From contig NZ_JADKPN010000004.1 of assembly GCF_015352455.1 (NCBI RefSeq), positions 186,001 to 250,000 of the forward strand: 64,000 bases of DNA. Direction: 5' to 3'. The DNA comes from Nocardioides islandensis (GTDB taxonomy: Bacteria; Actinomycetota; Actinomycetes; Propionibacteriales; Nocardioidaceae). Below, piece by piece: positions 51,301 through 59,092 of this stretch. The position numbers and the translations under genes were made by a program. Position 1 is the stretch's first letter, and each line of letters opens with the position of its first letter. The notes beneath the pieces are model-generated. The model saw only the letters and a list, made by a program, of their open reading frames with translations. It did not search any database and was not told the DNA's origin.

Positions 51301-52958
51301 GGATGGCCGGCGACGAGCGGTGGGCCGCGATCGAGGACGTCGGCCGCCTGCGCGACGCCCTCGGCGTGCCGGTGCCCCCGGGCGTCCCCGACGTCTTCAC
51401 CGAGTCCGTCGACGACCCGCTCGGCGACCTGGTCGCGCGCTACGCCCGCACCCACGGCCCGTTCACCGTCGACCAGCTGGCCACGGCGCTGGGTCTGGGT
51501 GCCGCGGTCGTCCGGCACACCCTCCAGCGACTCGGGGGCCAGGGTCGGGTGCTCGACGGCGAGTTCCGGCCGGCCGGCACCGAGACCGAGTGGTGCGACG
51601 CCGAGGTGCTGCGCCGGCTGCGCCGCCGCTCGCTGGCCCGCCTGCGCCAGGAGGTCGAGCCCGTCGAACCGCAGGCGCTCGCGCGGTACCTCCCCGCCTG
51701 GCAGTCCGTGGCCGACGGCACCCCGGGCGGCCGACGGGGCCTGCGTGGCGTCGACGGGGTGCTCACCGCGATCGACCAGCTGGCGGGCGCACCGGTGCCG
51801 GCCTCCGCGCTCGAGCAGCTGGTGCTCGCGGCCCGGGTGCGCGACTACGAGCCGGCGTACCTCGACGAGCTGACTGCGGCCGGTGAGGTCATCTGGGCCG
51901 GCCAGGGCGACCTGCCCGGCAACGACGGCTGGGTCGCGCTGCACCTCGCCGACCAGGCCCCGCTTACCCTGCCGCCGCCGACCCCGTTCGAGCACTCCGA
52001 GTTGCACCAGGCGGTCCTCGACGCCCTGGCGCCCGGCGGCGCCTGGTTCTTCCGCCAGCTCAGCGACCAGGTGGGCGCCTCCGACGACCGGGCCCTGGCC
52101 GCCGTGCTGTGGGACCTGGTGTGGGCGGGGCGGGTCAGCAACGACACCCTCACACCCCTGCGCGTGCTGATCCGCGGGGGCAGGACGGCCCACCGCACCC
52201 GCCAGGCGCCCGCGCGCACCCGCACGACCGTCTCCGGACGGCCGCGGATGCCGAGCCGTGGCGGTCCGCCCGAGACCGCCGGCCGCTGGGCGGTCCTGCC
52301 GGCCCTCGACGACGACCCGACCCGCCGCGCGCACGCCGTGGCCGAGCGCCTCCTCGACCGGCACGGTGTGGTGACCCGCGGCGCGGTGATGAGCGAGCGC
52401 GTGCCGGGCGGGTTCGCGTCGGTCTACAAGGTCCTGTCCGCCTTCGAGGAGACCGGCCGCTGCCGCCGGGGCTACTTCGTCGCCTCGCTCGGCGCCGCCC
52501 AGTTCGGCACCTCCGGGGCCGTCGACCGGCTGCGCACCTTCGCGGAGGTGCCGGACGACGCCAAGCCGGTCGCCGTCGCGCTCGCGGCCACCGACCCCGC
52601 CAACCCCTACGGCGCCGCGCTCCCCTGGCCCGACCGGCCCGAGAAGGCCGAGGGCGAGGGCGTCGGCCACCGTCCCGGACGCAAGGCCGGCGCCATCGTG
52701 GTCCTCGTCGACGGGGCCCTGACCCTGTACGTCGAGCGCGGCGGCAAGACCCTCCTGACCTGGCCCGAGGACCCCGAGCTGCTCGAGCCCGCCGCGCACG
52801 CCCTGGCCGACGCCGCGCGGCGCGGGGCCCTGGGCCGGATGACGGTCGAGCGCGCGGACGGCGAGCAGGTGCTCGGGACCGGGCTGACGCCGCTGCGGCT
52901 GGCCCTGACCGCCGCCGGGTTCGTGTCCACCCCGCGCGGGCTGCGGCTGCGCGGCTGA
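48393..52958 (+). CDS. lhr: Lhr-type large ATP-dependent helicase
   Basis: 1521 aa. SF2 motifs: Walker A VVAPTGSGKTLAAF (about residues 42-55), DEVH box VILDEVHAVAGTKRG, LSATVRPLDEVARFLGG, and motifs V-VI SLELGIDMGAVDLVVQIESP and ALQRVGRAGHQVG. The Lhr winged-helix/core region and the long Lhr-CTD follow. Lhr is a 3'-5' translocase that unwinds RNA-DNA hybrids. It is followed three bases later by nei, the same pair as in mycobacteria (recollection). CAGGAT ends six bases before the GTG start. Confidence 0.95.
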   Translation: MHEALTRFSEPTREWFAAAFAEPTTAQQGAWEAIGAGRHALVVAPTGSGKTLAAFLWSIDRLLTAEVPDRAQRCRVLYISPLKALGVDVERNLRAPLAGIRHAADRLGLEQKLPDLSVGVRSGDTTAQERRALTSRPPDILITTPESLFLMLTSQARESLRGVETVILDEVHAVAGTKRGAHLAVSLERLDALLDKPAQRVGLSATVRPLDEVARFLGGHAPVDIVAPPAEKRWDLKVVVPVEDMTAPDGDQVDSDADADDGRSGSIWPHVEEHVVDLVEQHRSTIVFANSRRLAERLTARLNEIATTRAGGQLPDAGGKPPAQVMAQSGASAGAEVVIAKAHHGSVSKEQRAIIEDDLKRGRLPCVVATSSLELGIDMGAVDLVVQIESPPSVASALQRVGRAGHQVGEVSRGVLFPKHRGDLAQTAVAVERMRTGAIESLRVPANPLDVLAQQVVAATALDAWSVDDLYDLARRSAPFVNLPRSAFEATLDLLSGRYPSNEFAELRPRVVWDRVGGTITGRPGAQRLAVTSGGTIPDRGLFGVFLVGEGAGRRVGELDEEMVYESRVGDVFALGATSWRIEDITHDRVLVTPAPGIPGRLPFWKGDTLGRPAELGEAIGGFTRELAALPSKQANARAAEAGLDAYAADNLVSYVHEQVEATRVLPSDRTLLVERFRDELGDWRLVLHSPYGVPVHAPWALAINARLRERYGVDGQAMASDDGIVIRIPDTDVEPPSGDLVVFEPDEIEDLVTGEVGGSALFAARFRECAARALLLPRRDPGRRSPLWQQRQRAAQLLEVAAKYPSFPIVLEAVRECLQDVYDLPALVTLMKRLDRREVSVSDIETTTPSPYARTLLFGYVAQFVYEGDSPIAERRAAALSLDQGLLAELLGRAELRELLDPEVLEEVEAELQRLTDDRKARDVEGVADLLRLLGPLTADEVAARTVPGTDVTDCLTRLTDSRRAAVVRMAGDERWAAIEDVGRLRDALGVPVPPGVPDVFTESVDDPLGDLVARYARTHGPFTVDQLATALGLGAAVVRHTLQRLGGQGRVLDGEFRPAGTETEWCDAEVLRRLRRRSLARLRQEVEPVEPQALARYLPAWQSVADGTPGGRRGLRGVDGVLTAIDQLAGAPVPASALEQLVLAARVRDYEPAYLDELTAAGEVIWAGQGDLPGNDGWVALHLADQAPLTLPPPTPFEHSELHQAVLDALAPGGAWFFRQLSDQVGASDDRALAAVLWDLVWAGRVSNDTLTPLRVLIRGGRTAHRTRQAPARTRTTVSGRPRMPSRGGPPETAGRWAVLPALDDDPTRRAHAVAERLLDRHGVVTRGAVMSERVPGGFASVYKVLSAFEETGRCRRGYFVASLGAAQFGTSGAVDRLRTFAEVPDDAKPVAVALAATDPANPYGAALPWPDRPEKAEGEGVGHRPGRKAGAIVVLVDGALTLYVERGGKTLLTWPEDPELLEPAAHALADAARRGALGRMTVERADGEQVLGTGLTPLRLALTAAGFVSTPRGLRLRG

Positions 52959-52961
52959 GGC

Positions 52962-53765
52962 ATGCCCGAGGGGGACGCGGTCTGGCGGACCGCCCGCAAG
53001 CTGCACCAGGCCCTCTCCGGCCAGGAGCTGGTGCGCACCGACTTCCGGGTGCCGGCGATCGCGACCACGGACCTCGCCGGCGGCACGGTCACCGAGACGG
53101 TCTCCCGCGGCAAGCACCTCCTCACCCGGATCGACCACCAGCCGACCGACCAGCGCTGGACCCTGCACACGCACCTGAAGATGGAAGGCTCCTGGCGCGT
53201 CTACGACCGGGGCCAGCGCTGGAACAAGGCGGGCCACCTCGCGCGCGTCGTCCTCGACGTACCCACCCGCACCGCCGTCGGCTTCCAGCTCGGCGTCGTC
53301 GAGCTGGTGCTGCGCGAGCACGAGGACCGCATCGTCGGCCACCTCGGTCCGGACCTGCTCGGTCCCGACTGGGACGACGAGGAGGCGGCGCGCCGGCTCA
53401 CCGCGGACCCGGATCGTCCGCTCGGCGAGGCTCTGCTCGACCAGCGCAACCTGGCCGGCATCGGCACGATCTACCGCAGCGAGCTGTGCTTCCTCACCGG
53501 CTACGACCCGCGCTCACCGGTCGGCGTGGTGACCGACCCGCTGCGGATGGTCCGCCTCGCGCACTCGTTGCTCGTGCAGAACCGCAACCTCCCCCAGATC
53601 GCGACCACCGGCGACAAGCGCCGCGGGCGCAGCCTGTGGGTCTACGGCAAGCCGGGCGAGCGCTGCCTGCGCTGCGGCACGCCCATCGCGTACGCCGAGC
53701 TCGGCGAGCCCGGCCGGGCGCGGGCGGCGTACTGGTGCCCGTCCTGCCAGCCTGCACGCTCGTGA
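52962..53765 (+). CDS. nei: Endonuclease VIII/Fpg-family DNA glycosylase (Nei)
   Basis: 267 aa. MPEGDAVWRTARKLHQAL gives the catalytic N-terminal Pro and Glu. The H2TH region is LGEALLDQRNLAGIGTIYRSEL, and the C-terminal zinc finger is CLRCGTPI...YWCPSCQ. It removes oxidised pyrimidines and cuts the abasic site. The gene lies directly behind lhr with no room for a promoter, so they are co-expressed. Confidence 0.93.
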   Translation: MPEGDAVWRTARKLHQALSGQELVRTDFRVPAIATTDLAGGTVTETVSRGKHLLTRIDHQPTDQRWTLHTHLKMEGSWRVYDRGQRWNKAGHLARVVLDVPTRTAVGFQLGVVELVLREHEDRIVGHLGPDLLGPDWDDEEAARRLTADPDRPLGEALLDQRNLAGIGTIYRSELCFLTGYDPRSPVGVVTDPLRMVRLAHSLLVQNRNLPQIATTGDKRRGRSLWVYGKPGERCLRCGTPIAYAELGEPGRARAAYWCPSCQPARS

Positions 53766-53773
53766 TCGCCGGG

Positions 53774-54088
53774 TCAGGCGGCGGAGCCGACGACCTCGCC
53801 GCGGCCGGCGACGCGGGCCCGGACGGCTTCGAGGGTGGTCAGCTGCGCGGCGGCCTCTTCGAGGGCGACGGCGTCGGAGACCTCACGGAGGACGTCCGAG
53901 AGCGGGACGTCGAGGGCGTCGCACAAGGAGTAGAGCAGCTCGCTGGACGCTTCCTTCTGGCCGCGCTCGATCTCGGAGATGTAGCCCAGGCTCACGCGGG
54001 CCTCGGCGGAGACCTCACGGAGGGTCAGGCCGCGCTGGGTCCGCTTGTCGCGGAGCACGTCACCGAGCAGACGCCGGAACAGCACCAT
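53774..54088 (-). CDS. clgR: ClgR-type XRE-family transcriptional regulator
   Basis: 104 aa. MVLFRRLLGDVLRDKRTQRGLTLREV, SLGYISEIERGQKEASSELLYSLCDAL and a short tail match actinobacterial ClgR, which activates clp protease and other proteostasis genes. The ATG at 54088 is chosen for its AAAGGGTGAGGG site. It is downstream of cinA on the same strand, the usual cinA-clgR order. The C-terminus has GRGEVVGSAA rather than a hydrophobic degradation tag, though the final -AA could still attract ClpXP. Confidence 0.9.
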   Translation of the reverse strand: MVLFRRLLGDVLRDKRTQRGLTLREVSAEARVSLGYISEIERGQKEASSELLYSLCDALDVPLSDVLREVSDAVALEEAAAQLTTLEAVRARVAGRGEVVGSAA

Positions 54089-54119
54089 CGCCCTCACCCT
54101 TTCCCATGGACAGGTCCTC

Positions 54120-54137
54120 TGCACACGTTCCTGTGCA
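54120..54137. promoter_or_regulatory. Inverted repeat upstream of clgR
   Basis: TGCACA-CGTTCC-TGTGCA is a perfect 6-bp inverted repeat centred about 40 bp before the clgR start and just after the cinA stop. ClgR is known to activate its own gene in related organisms, so this could be an operator, but I cannot confirm the match to a ClgR box. Confidence 0.4.
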
Positions 54138-54151
54138 GTACCTGCCCAACG

Positions 54152-54685
54152 CTACCCGAGGCCTGGTTCTTCCCTCCGGAGGTTCCCCCGAACGGTCCCC
54201 AGCAGCGCGTCGAGCGCCTCCCGGCAGGTGCGCTCCTGGATCGCGGCACGGTCGCCGACCAGCTCCAGGGCCAGGGCACTCTCTCCGTCCGGCCCTGCCA
54301 CGCCGACGTACACCGTGCCCACGGGCTTCCCCTCCTGCTCGTCGGGCCCGGCGACGCCGGTGGTGGAGAGCCCGTACGTCGCCCCCGTGAGGCCGCGCAC
54401 GCCGCGTGCCATCGCGCCGGCGCACTCGGGCGAGACCACGCCGTACCTCTCGACGAGGTCCTCCGGCACGTCCAGCAGGGCCACCTTGAGGGCCGTCGCG
54501 TAGCTGACCACGCCGCCGACGTACACCGCCGACGCCCCGGGTACCTCGGTCACCAGCGCGGCCAGCCGGCCCCCTGTCAGCGACTCGGCGGTCGCCAGAG
54601 TCGCCTCCCGCTCGCGCAGCGCGTCCACCAGGGCCGAGGCGGCGGGACGACCCCCTCGATCGGGTGATCTGTTGCCCAACCTCAC
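54152..54685 (-). CDS. CinA C-terminal domain protein (nicotinamide-nucleotide amidase)
   Basis: 177 aa, only the CinA/PncC domain without the N-terminal MoCF part. Motifs: ATAESLTGGRLAALVTEVPGAS, GGVVSYATALKVALLDVPEDLVERYGVVS and GLSTTGVAGPDEQEGKPVGTVYVGV. It hydrolyses NMN to nicotinate mononucleotide in NAD salvage. The GTG at 54685 is supported by AACAGT ending six bases before it; a GTG at 54628 is the alternative. It is head-to-head with the GH15 gene, 18 bp apart. Confidence 0.88.
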   Translation of the reverse strand: MRLGNRSPDRGGRPAASALVDALREREATLATAESLTGGRLAALVTEVPGASAVYVGGVVSYATALKVALLDVPEDLVERYGVVSPECAGAMARGVRGLTGATYGLSTTGVAGPDEQEGKPVGTVYVGVAGPDGESALALELVGDRAAIQERTCREALDALLGTVRGNLRREEPGLG

Positions 54686-54703
54686 GCGGCTACTGTTCCA
54701 GTC
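54686..54703. promoter_or_regulatory. Shared bidirectional -10 element
   Basis: Only 18 bp separate the cinA-like GTG (54685, minus) from the GH15 ATG (54704, plus). TACTGT (54691-54696) ends seven bases before the ATG. On the other strand, AACAGT (from 54697 to 54692) ends six bases before the GTG. The two hexamers are the same base pairs read both ways, so one symmetric -10 could fire two leaderless transcripts. Confidence 0.55.
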
Positions 54704-56482
54704 ATGGCCCTGCCGATCGAGGACTACGCCCTCATCGGCGACCGGCACACGGCGGCCCTGGTCGGCAAGAACGGCTCGATCGACTGGCTCTGCCTGCCCC
54801 GGTTCGACTCCCCCGCGTGCTTCGCCGGCCTGCTCGGCGACGACTCGCACGGCCACTGGCAGCTCGAGCCGACGATCGCCTACGACGTGACGCGGCGCTA
54901 CGTCGACGACTCGGCCGCCCTCGAGACGACGTTCACCACCGAGGACGGCGAGGTCACCCTGCTCGACGTGATGCCGACCGGCGACCACCGCGCCGACGTC
55001 GTGCGCGTGCTGACCGGCGTCCGGGGCACGGTACGGATGCGACACGAGTGGGTGGTGCGGATGGACTACGGCGCGATCCGCCCGTGGGTCCGCCGTCGCG
55101 ACATCCGTGGCGAGGAGGTCATCACCGCCGTCGCCGGGCCGGACAAGCTCGTGCTCCGGGCCCCCCGGCTCCCGGTGGCACACGACGGCACGCACCGCGA
55201 CGAGTTCCCGGTCGACGCCGGCGACGAGCTGACGTTCTCGATGACCTGGATCCCGTCGTACGAACGCACCCCGCCCAGCGCCGACCCGCCGATCGCCCAG
55301 ACGATCGCCGACGAGTCGGAGTGGGCGGCCCGGTGCCACCACGACGTGCCGCACGCCGACGTCGTACGCCGGTCGCTGGTCACCCTCCGGCTGATGACCC
55401 ACGAGCAGACCGGCGGCATCGTCGCCGCGCCGACCACCTCGCTGCCCGAGGACTTCGGCGGCGAGCGGAACTGGGACTACCGCTACTGCTGGCTGCGCGA
55501 CGCGGCGCTGACCATCGAGTCCCTCATCGACGCGGGCTACACCGACGAGGCGAGGTTCTGGCGGCACTGGCTGCTGCGCGCGGTCGCCGGCGACCCGGGC
55601 GACCTCCAGATCATGTACGCCGTCGACGGTGCCCGCCACCTGCCCGAGCACACCCTCGGTCATCTGCCGGGGTACGCCGGCTCGGTCCCGGTGCGCGTCG
55701 GCAACGCCGCCGTGGAGCAGCGTCAGACCGACGTGATGGGCGAGGTGATGATCGCTCTCTCCGCCGCGCGCAGCGCCGGGCTCGAGGACGACGACGACGC
55801 CTGGAACATGCAGCGCAGCCTGGTCAACGGCCTCTGCGAGACCTGGCGGGAGCCCGACCACGGCCTCTGGGAGATCCGCGGCCCCGCACGACACTTCACC
55901 CACTCCCGCGCGATGGTCTGGGCGGCGTTCGACCGCGCCGTGCGCGCTGTCGAGGACGAGGGCCTCAACGGACCCGTCGAGCGCTGGCGCGAGTGTCGCG
56001 ACGAGGTGTGCGAGGCGATCATGACCGACGGGTACGACGCCGAGCGCAACACCTTCACCCAGCACGACGAGACCACCGAGGTCGATGCCTCGCTGCTGGT
56101 GCTGCCGCTGATCGGCTTCGTCAAGGGCGACGACCCGAAGATGCTGGGCACCATCGAGGCCGTCGAGAAGGACCTGCTCCGCGACGGCCTGCTGATGCGC
56201 TACCGCACCGAGACCGACATCGACGGCCTCCCCGGCGACGAGCACCCGTTCCTCGCCTGCTCCTTCTGGCTCGTCTCCGCCTACGCCGCCGCCGGCCGTC
56301 TCGACGATGCCAGCGCCCTGTTCGACCGGCTGGTCGGCCTGGTCAACGACGTCGGCCTGCTCTCGGAGGAGTACGACCCGGCCAACCACCGCATGGTCGG
56401 CAACTTCCCCCAGGCGTTCAGCCACCTGACGCTCGTGCAGGCGGCGTTCCGGCTCCGCCAGTCCACCAGCACGGTGCGCTGA
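54704..56482 (+). CDS. Glycoside hydrolase family 15 protein (glucoamylase/trehalase-like)
   Basis: 592 aa. The N-terminus IEDYALIGDRHTAALVGKNGSIDWLCLPRFDSP is the TrehN-type beta-sandwich start. The (alpha/alpha)6 barrel follows with GERNWDYRYCWLRDAALTIESL (general acid region) and LLSEEYDPANHRMVGNFPQAFSH (catalytic base region). Close actinobacterial relatives include a trehalase, so trehalose or a maltodextrin is a likely substrate. No signal peptide: cytoplasmic. The ATG has TACTGT seven bases before it. Confidence 0.92.
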   Translation: MALPIEDYALIGDRHTAALVGKNGSIDWLCLPRFDSPACFAGLLGDDSHGHWQLEPTIAYDVTRRYVDDSAALETTFTTEDGEVTLLDVMPTGDHRADVVRVLTGVRGTVRMRHEWVVRMDYGAIRPWVRRRDIRGEEVITAVAGPDKLVLRAPRLPVAHDGTHRDEFPVDAGDELTFSMTWIPSYERTPPSADPPIAQTIADESEWAARCHHDVPHADVVRRSLVTLRLMTHEQTGGIVAAPTTSLPEDFGGERNWDYRYCWLRDAALTIESLIDAGYTDEARFWRHWLLRAVAGDPGDLQIMYAVDGARHLPEHTLGHLPGYAGSVPVRVGNAAVEQRQTDVMGEVMIALSAARSAGLEDDDDAWNMQRSLVNGLCETWREPDHGLWEIRGPARHFTHSRAMVWAAFDRAVRAVEDEGLNGPVERWRECRDEVCEAIMTDGYDAERNTFTQHDETTEVDASLLVLPLIGFVKGDDPKMLGTIEAVEKDLLRDGLLMRYRTETDIDGLPGDEHPFLACSFWLVSAYAAAGRLDDASALFDRLVGLVNDVGLLSEEYDPANHRMVGNFPQAFSHLTLVQAAFRLRQSTSTVR

Positions 56483-56500
56483 CCTTCTCGCGCGACACGG

Positions 56501-56535
56501 AGGAGGGGCCCGCGCCCCCCGCGCAGACCCCTCCT
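56501..56535. terminator. Strong hairpin between convergent genes
   Basis: AGGAGGGG...CCCCTCCT (8 bp) continues inwards with GCGC pairs around a C/G-rich loop. It lies between the GH15 stop and the end of the nucleotidase gene and could end transcription from both sides; there is no clear T-run. Confidence 0.6.
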
Positions 56536-56556
56536 GACCGTGGTGTCACCCAGAGC

Positions 56557-58890
56557 TCAGCCGCGAACCACCCACAGGTTGATGAACTTGTAGGCGCGCT
56601 TGAACTCCTTGCCGCCGAGGTACTTGACCTTCAGCCGCTGCTTGCCGGTCTTGTTGAACTTCGGCAGCTTGATGGTGACCTTGCCGTCGACCAGCTTGCC
56701 CTTGTACTGCCTGCCGCCGATCTTGACCGCGGCCCAGCCCTTCGGGTCCATGCCGGGGACCTTGACCTCGATGCTCACCGAGGTACGGGTCTTGCCCGCG
56801 ATGGCCCGCTGGGGCGACTTGCTGGTCGCCAGCCGGGGCTTGGCCTTGATCTGGTGGTTGAAGGTGCCGTGGAAGATCCCGACCATCGTGTCCGAGGGCT
56901 CGGCGACGACCGACAGCTGCGAGAAGCGGATCCGCGGCGTCCGGAAGTTGAACTTCGCCAGGCCGTTGGCCACCGGGAACTCACCCAGCTTCACCTGGAT
57001 CGGCTTGCCCTTGACCAGGGTGGTGGCGTAGAGGCCGGCCTCGGTGTTCTGCGGGCTCCCCTGCGAGGTGAGGTCGAGACCGTTGACCCGGAAGGTGTAC
57101 TTCTTGCCGGGCTTCACCGAGGTCTTCATGTTCTGCGCCTGCACCTGCTGCCGGGCGAAGTCGGGCGCGATGGGGCCCGCCTTCTGGAGGTAGCCGATCC
57201 ACAGGTCGCGGTCGACCAGGCCGGTGTCCTTGGACGTGCCGTCCTTGAACGCCGTGAAGTTGTCGCCACCGGTGCCGAGGAAGCTGAAGGTGCTGACCGT
57301 GTAGATCTTCTTCAGGTCCAGCGGCAGGCCGTTGACGAGCACCGAGGTGATCCGGCTGCCGTAGGGCTTGGTGGCGTCCTGGGTGACGCGGACGTTGTCG
57401 GACAGGCCGAGCGCCAGGAACGCGCGGGCGGCGCCAGCCGGCTGCCACTGCTGCTCGAGGACCGTCTTGAGCTGCTTCCCGGTGAGCTGCACGAGCCAGA
57501 TGTTGTTGACGAACGGCAGCACGCCGTTGGCCTCGGCGTAGGTGACGACGCCGTCGGTGTTGGCCGGGTTCGAGGCCGGGTCGCCCTTGAAGTAGAGCTC
57601 GTCGCGCAGGCCGCCCGGGTTCACGATGCCGATGTCGGCCTTGCCCTGGTCGGCGGGGATCCCGTCGCGCAGGGCGTTGGCGACCAGGTCGCCGAGCGTG
57701 GACTCCTGCTCACGCACGTCGCGCTCGCCACCGGCGTACCTGCCGCCGGTGTAGGCACCGAACCGGAACGCGGTGGTGATGTCCGCGGTGATCCGGCCGA
57801 CCGGCTGGTTGCCCACCGTCTTGGCCGCCGCCAGGGCGGCGTCCACGGTGTTCTTGACCTTCTGGAGGTCGGCACCGTACGTCGGGTTGGCGACGAGGTC
57901 GGCGTCGCTGGTCGTCACGCGAGCGGTGTTGCTCGCCGCGTTGGCGGTCACCTTGCCGGTGCCGGTGTTGTAGTCGAGGAGCACCTGGCCGACGTTCTCG
58001 CCGTACGAGCCGGTCTGCACCATCGGTCGCGTCGGCTGGTCGCCGCCGGTGACGGGCTGGCTGTACACGTACTTCTGGTGGGTGTGCCCGTTGAAGACCG
58101 CGTCGATGTGCGGGTCGAGGTTGGCCATCGCCGCGAACTCGCCGCCGGCCGCGAACGCGTCGACGTAGCTCGAGGTCACGTTGGAGCCGGCGTGGAACGT
58201 CGCCACCAGCACGTCCGCCTCGTCGTTGCCGGTGTTGCCGTCGCTGAGCTGGGCGGCCACCCGGTTCACCGCCGCGACCGCGGGGCCGAAGTCCAGCGTG
58301 CTGATGCCGCCGGGACTGACCAGGCTCGCGGTCTCCTGGGTGACCGCACCGATCACGCCGACCTTGACCGCGTCGCCGTCGGCGTCGGTCAGGTTGTAGA
58401 TCTTGTACTCGGGCAGCGCCGGGGTCTGGGTGCCCTTCTGGTAGACGTTCGCGCCGAGGTAGTCCCACTTCGCGTTGGTCTTGTTGTTGATGACGCGGTC
58501 CCGCAGGTCGGCCCAGCCCTTGTCGAACTCGTGGTTGCCGACGGCCGAGGCGTCCAGCCCGACCTCGTTCATCACGTCGATCGTGGGCTGGTCACCGGCG
58601 CTCGCGGACGCGAAGAGCGAGGCACCGATCAGGTCGCCGGCGCCCACCACGAGCGACGCGCCGGGCGAGGTGCCGGACGTGTCGTACTCGAGCTTCTTGA
58701 CGGTGCCGGCCCACTTCACGGTGTTGGCGTCGATGCGCCCGTGGAAGTCGTTGATGCCGACGAGGTTGATCTTGATCTGGCCGTCTGCGGCCTGGGCGGG
58801 CGCCACGGTGCCGGCCACGATGGCGAGAGATCCCGCCAGCAGGCTCACCGAGGCCCCGAACGCCAGCCGCGCATTCATGCGGTGTCGCAC
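56557..58890 (-). CDS. Secreted 5'-nucleotidase/UshA-like phosphoesterase
   Basis: About 777 aa. Signal peptide (NARLAFGASVSLLAGSLAIVAGT, cleavage near APAQA-AD). Metallophosphoesterase motifs follow: GINDFHGRID, GDLIGAS, GNHEFDKGWADL, ATFHAGSN and NGHTHQ. The 5'-nucleotidase C-terminal domain follows (STLGDLVANAL; IGIVNPGGLRDEL; NIWLVQLTGKQLK), then one or two Ig-like modules. It would release phosphate or nucleosides from nucleotides outside the cell. A GTG at 58890 is chosen because GGAAGG lies eight bases before it. Confidence 0.9.
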   Translation of the reverse strand: MRHRMNARLAFGASVSLLAGSLAIVAGTVAPAQAADGQIKINLVGINDFHGRIDANTVKWAGTVKKLEYDTSGTSPGASLVVGAGDLIGASLFASASAGDQPTIDVMNEVGLDASAVGNHEFDKGWADLRDRVINNKTNAKWDYLGANVYQKGTQTPALPEYKIYNLTDADGDAVKVGVIGAVTQETASLVSPGGISTLDFGPAVAAVNRVAAQLSDGNTGNDEADVLVATFHAGSNVTSSYVDAFAAGGEFAAMANLDPHIDAVFNGHTHQKYVYSQPVTGGDQPTRPMVQTGSYGENVGQVLLDYNTGTGKVTANAASNTARVTTSDADLVANPTYGADLQKVKNTVDAALAAAKTVGNQPVGRITADITTAFRFGAYTGGRYAGGERDVREQESTLGDLVANALRDGIPADQGKADIGIVNPGGLRDELYFKGDPASNPANTDGVVTYAEANGVLPFVNNIWLVQLTGKQLKTVLEQQWQPAGAARAFLALGLSDNVRVTQDATKPYGSRITSVLVNGLPLDLKKIYTVSTFSFLGTGGDNFTAFKDGTSKDTGLVDRDLWIGYLQKAGPIAPDFARQQVQAQNMKTSVKPGKKYTFRVNGLDLTSQGSPQNTEAGLYATTLVKGKPIQVKLGEFPVANGLAKFNFRTPRIRFSQLSVVAEPSDTMVGIFHGTFNHQIKAKPRLATSKSPQRAIAGKTRTSVSIEVKVPGMDPKGWAAVKIGGRQYKGKLVDGKVTIKLPKFNKTGKQRLKVKYLGGKEFKRAYKFINLWVVRG

Positions 58891-59019
58891 AGGTTCTGCC
58901 TTCCGGTCGTGGTTGATCCGTGAGAGCACGTACGTCGGCGGCGGCGTGCGAGCACGCGCGAGACCACCCCGTACACCCGCTCCGACGGCCACCGGGCCCG
59001 AGAAGTTCGCGACGCGGAC

Positions 59020-59068
59020 CAGAAAAGCAAAGAAGTCCGGCCCGCCCCACGAGTGGGACGGGCCGGAC
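59020..59068 (-). terminator. Rho-independent terminator after the large nuclease/nucleotidase gene
   Basis: On the minus strand a 10-bp stem GTCCGGCCCG/CGGGCCGGAC with an inner CCCAC/GTGGG stem is followed by TTCTTTGCTTTTCT, the longest T-rich run in the area. It starts 25 bp after the stop at 59093 and separates that gene from the nucleotidase gene downstream. Confidence 0.88.
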
Positions 59069-59092
59069 CGGTTGTTGCTTGGTGCTGCGGTG

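Noticed and set aside
54664..58923. 1419-codon plus-strand open frame
   Set aside because: Reads out of frame through the GH15 gene and antisense to the nucleotidase gene; its composition is repetitive with no domain.
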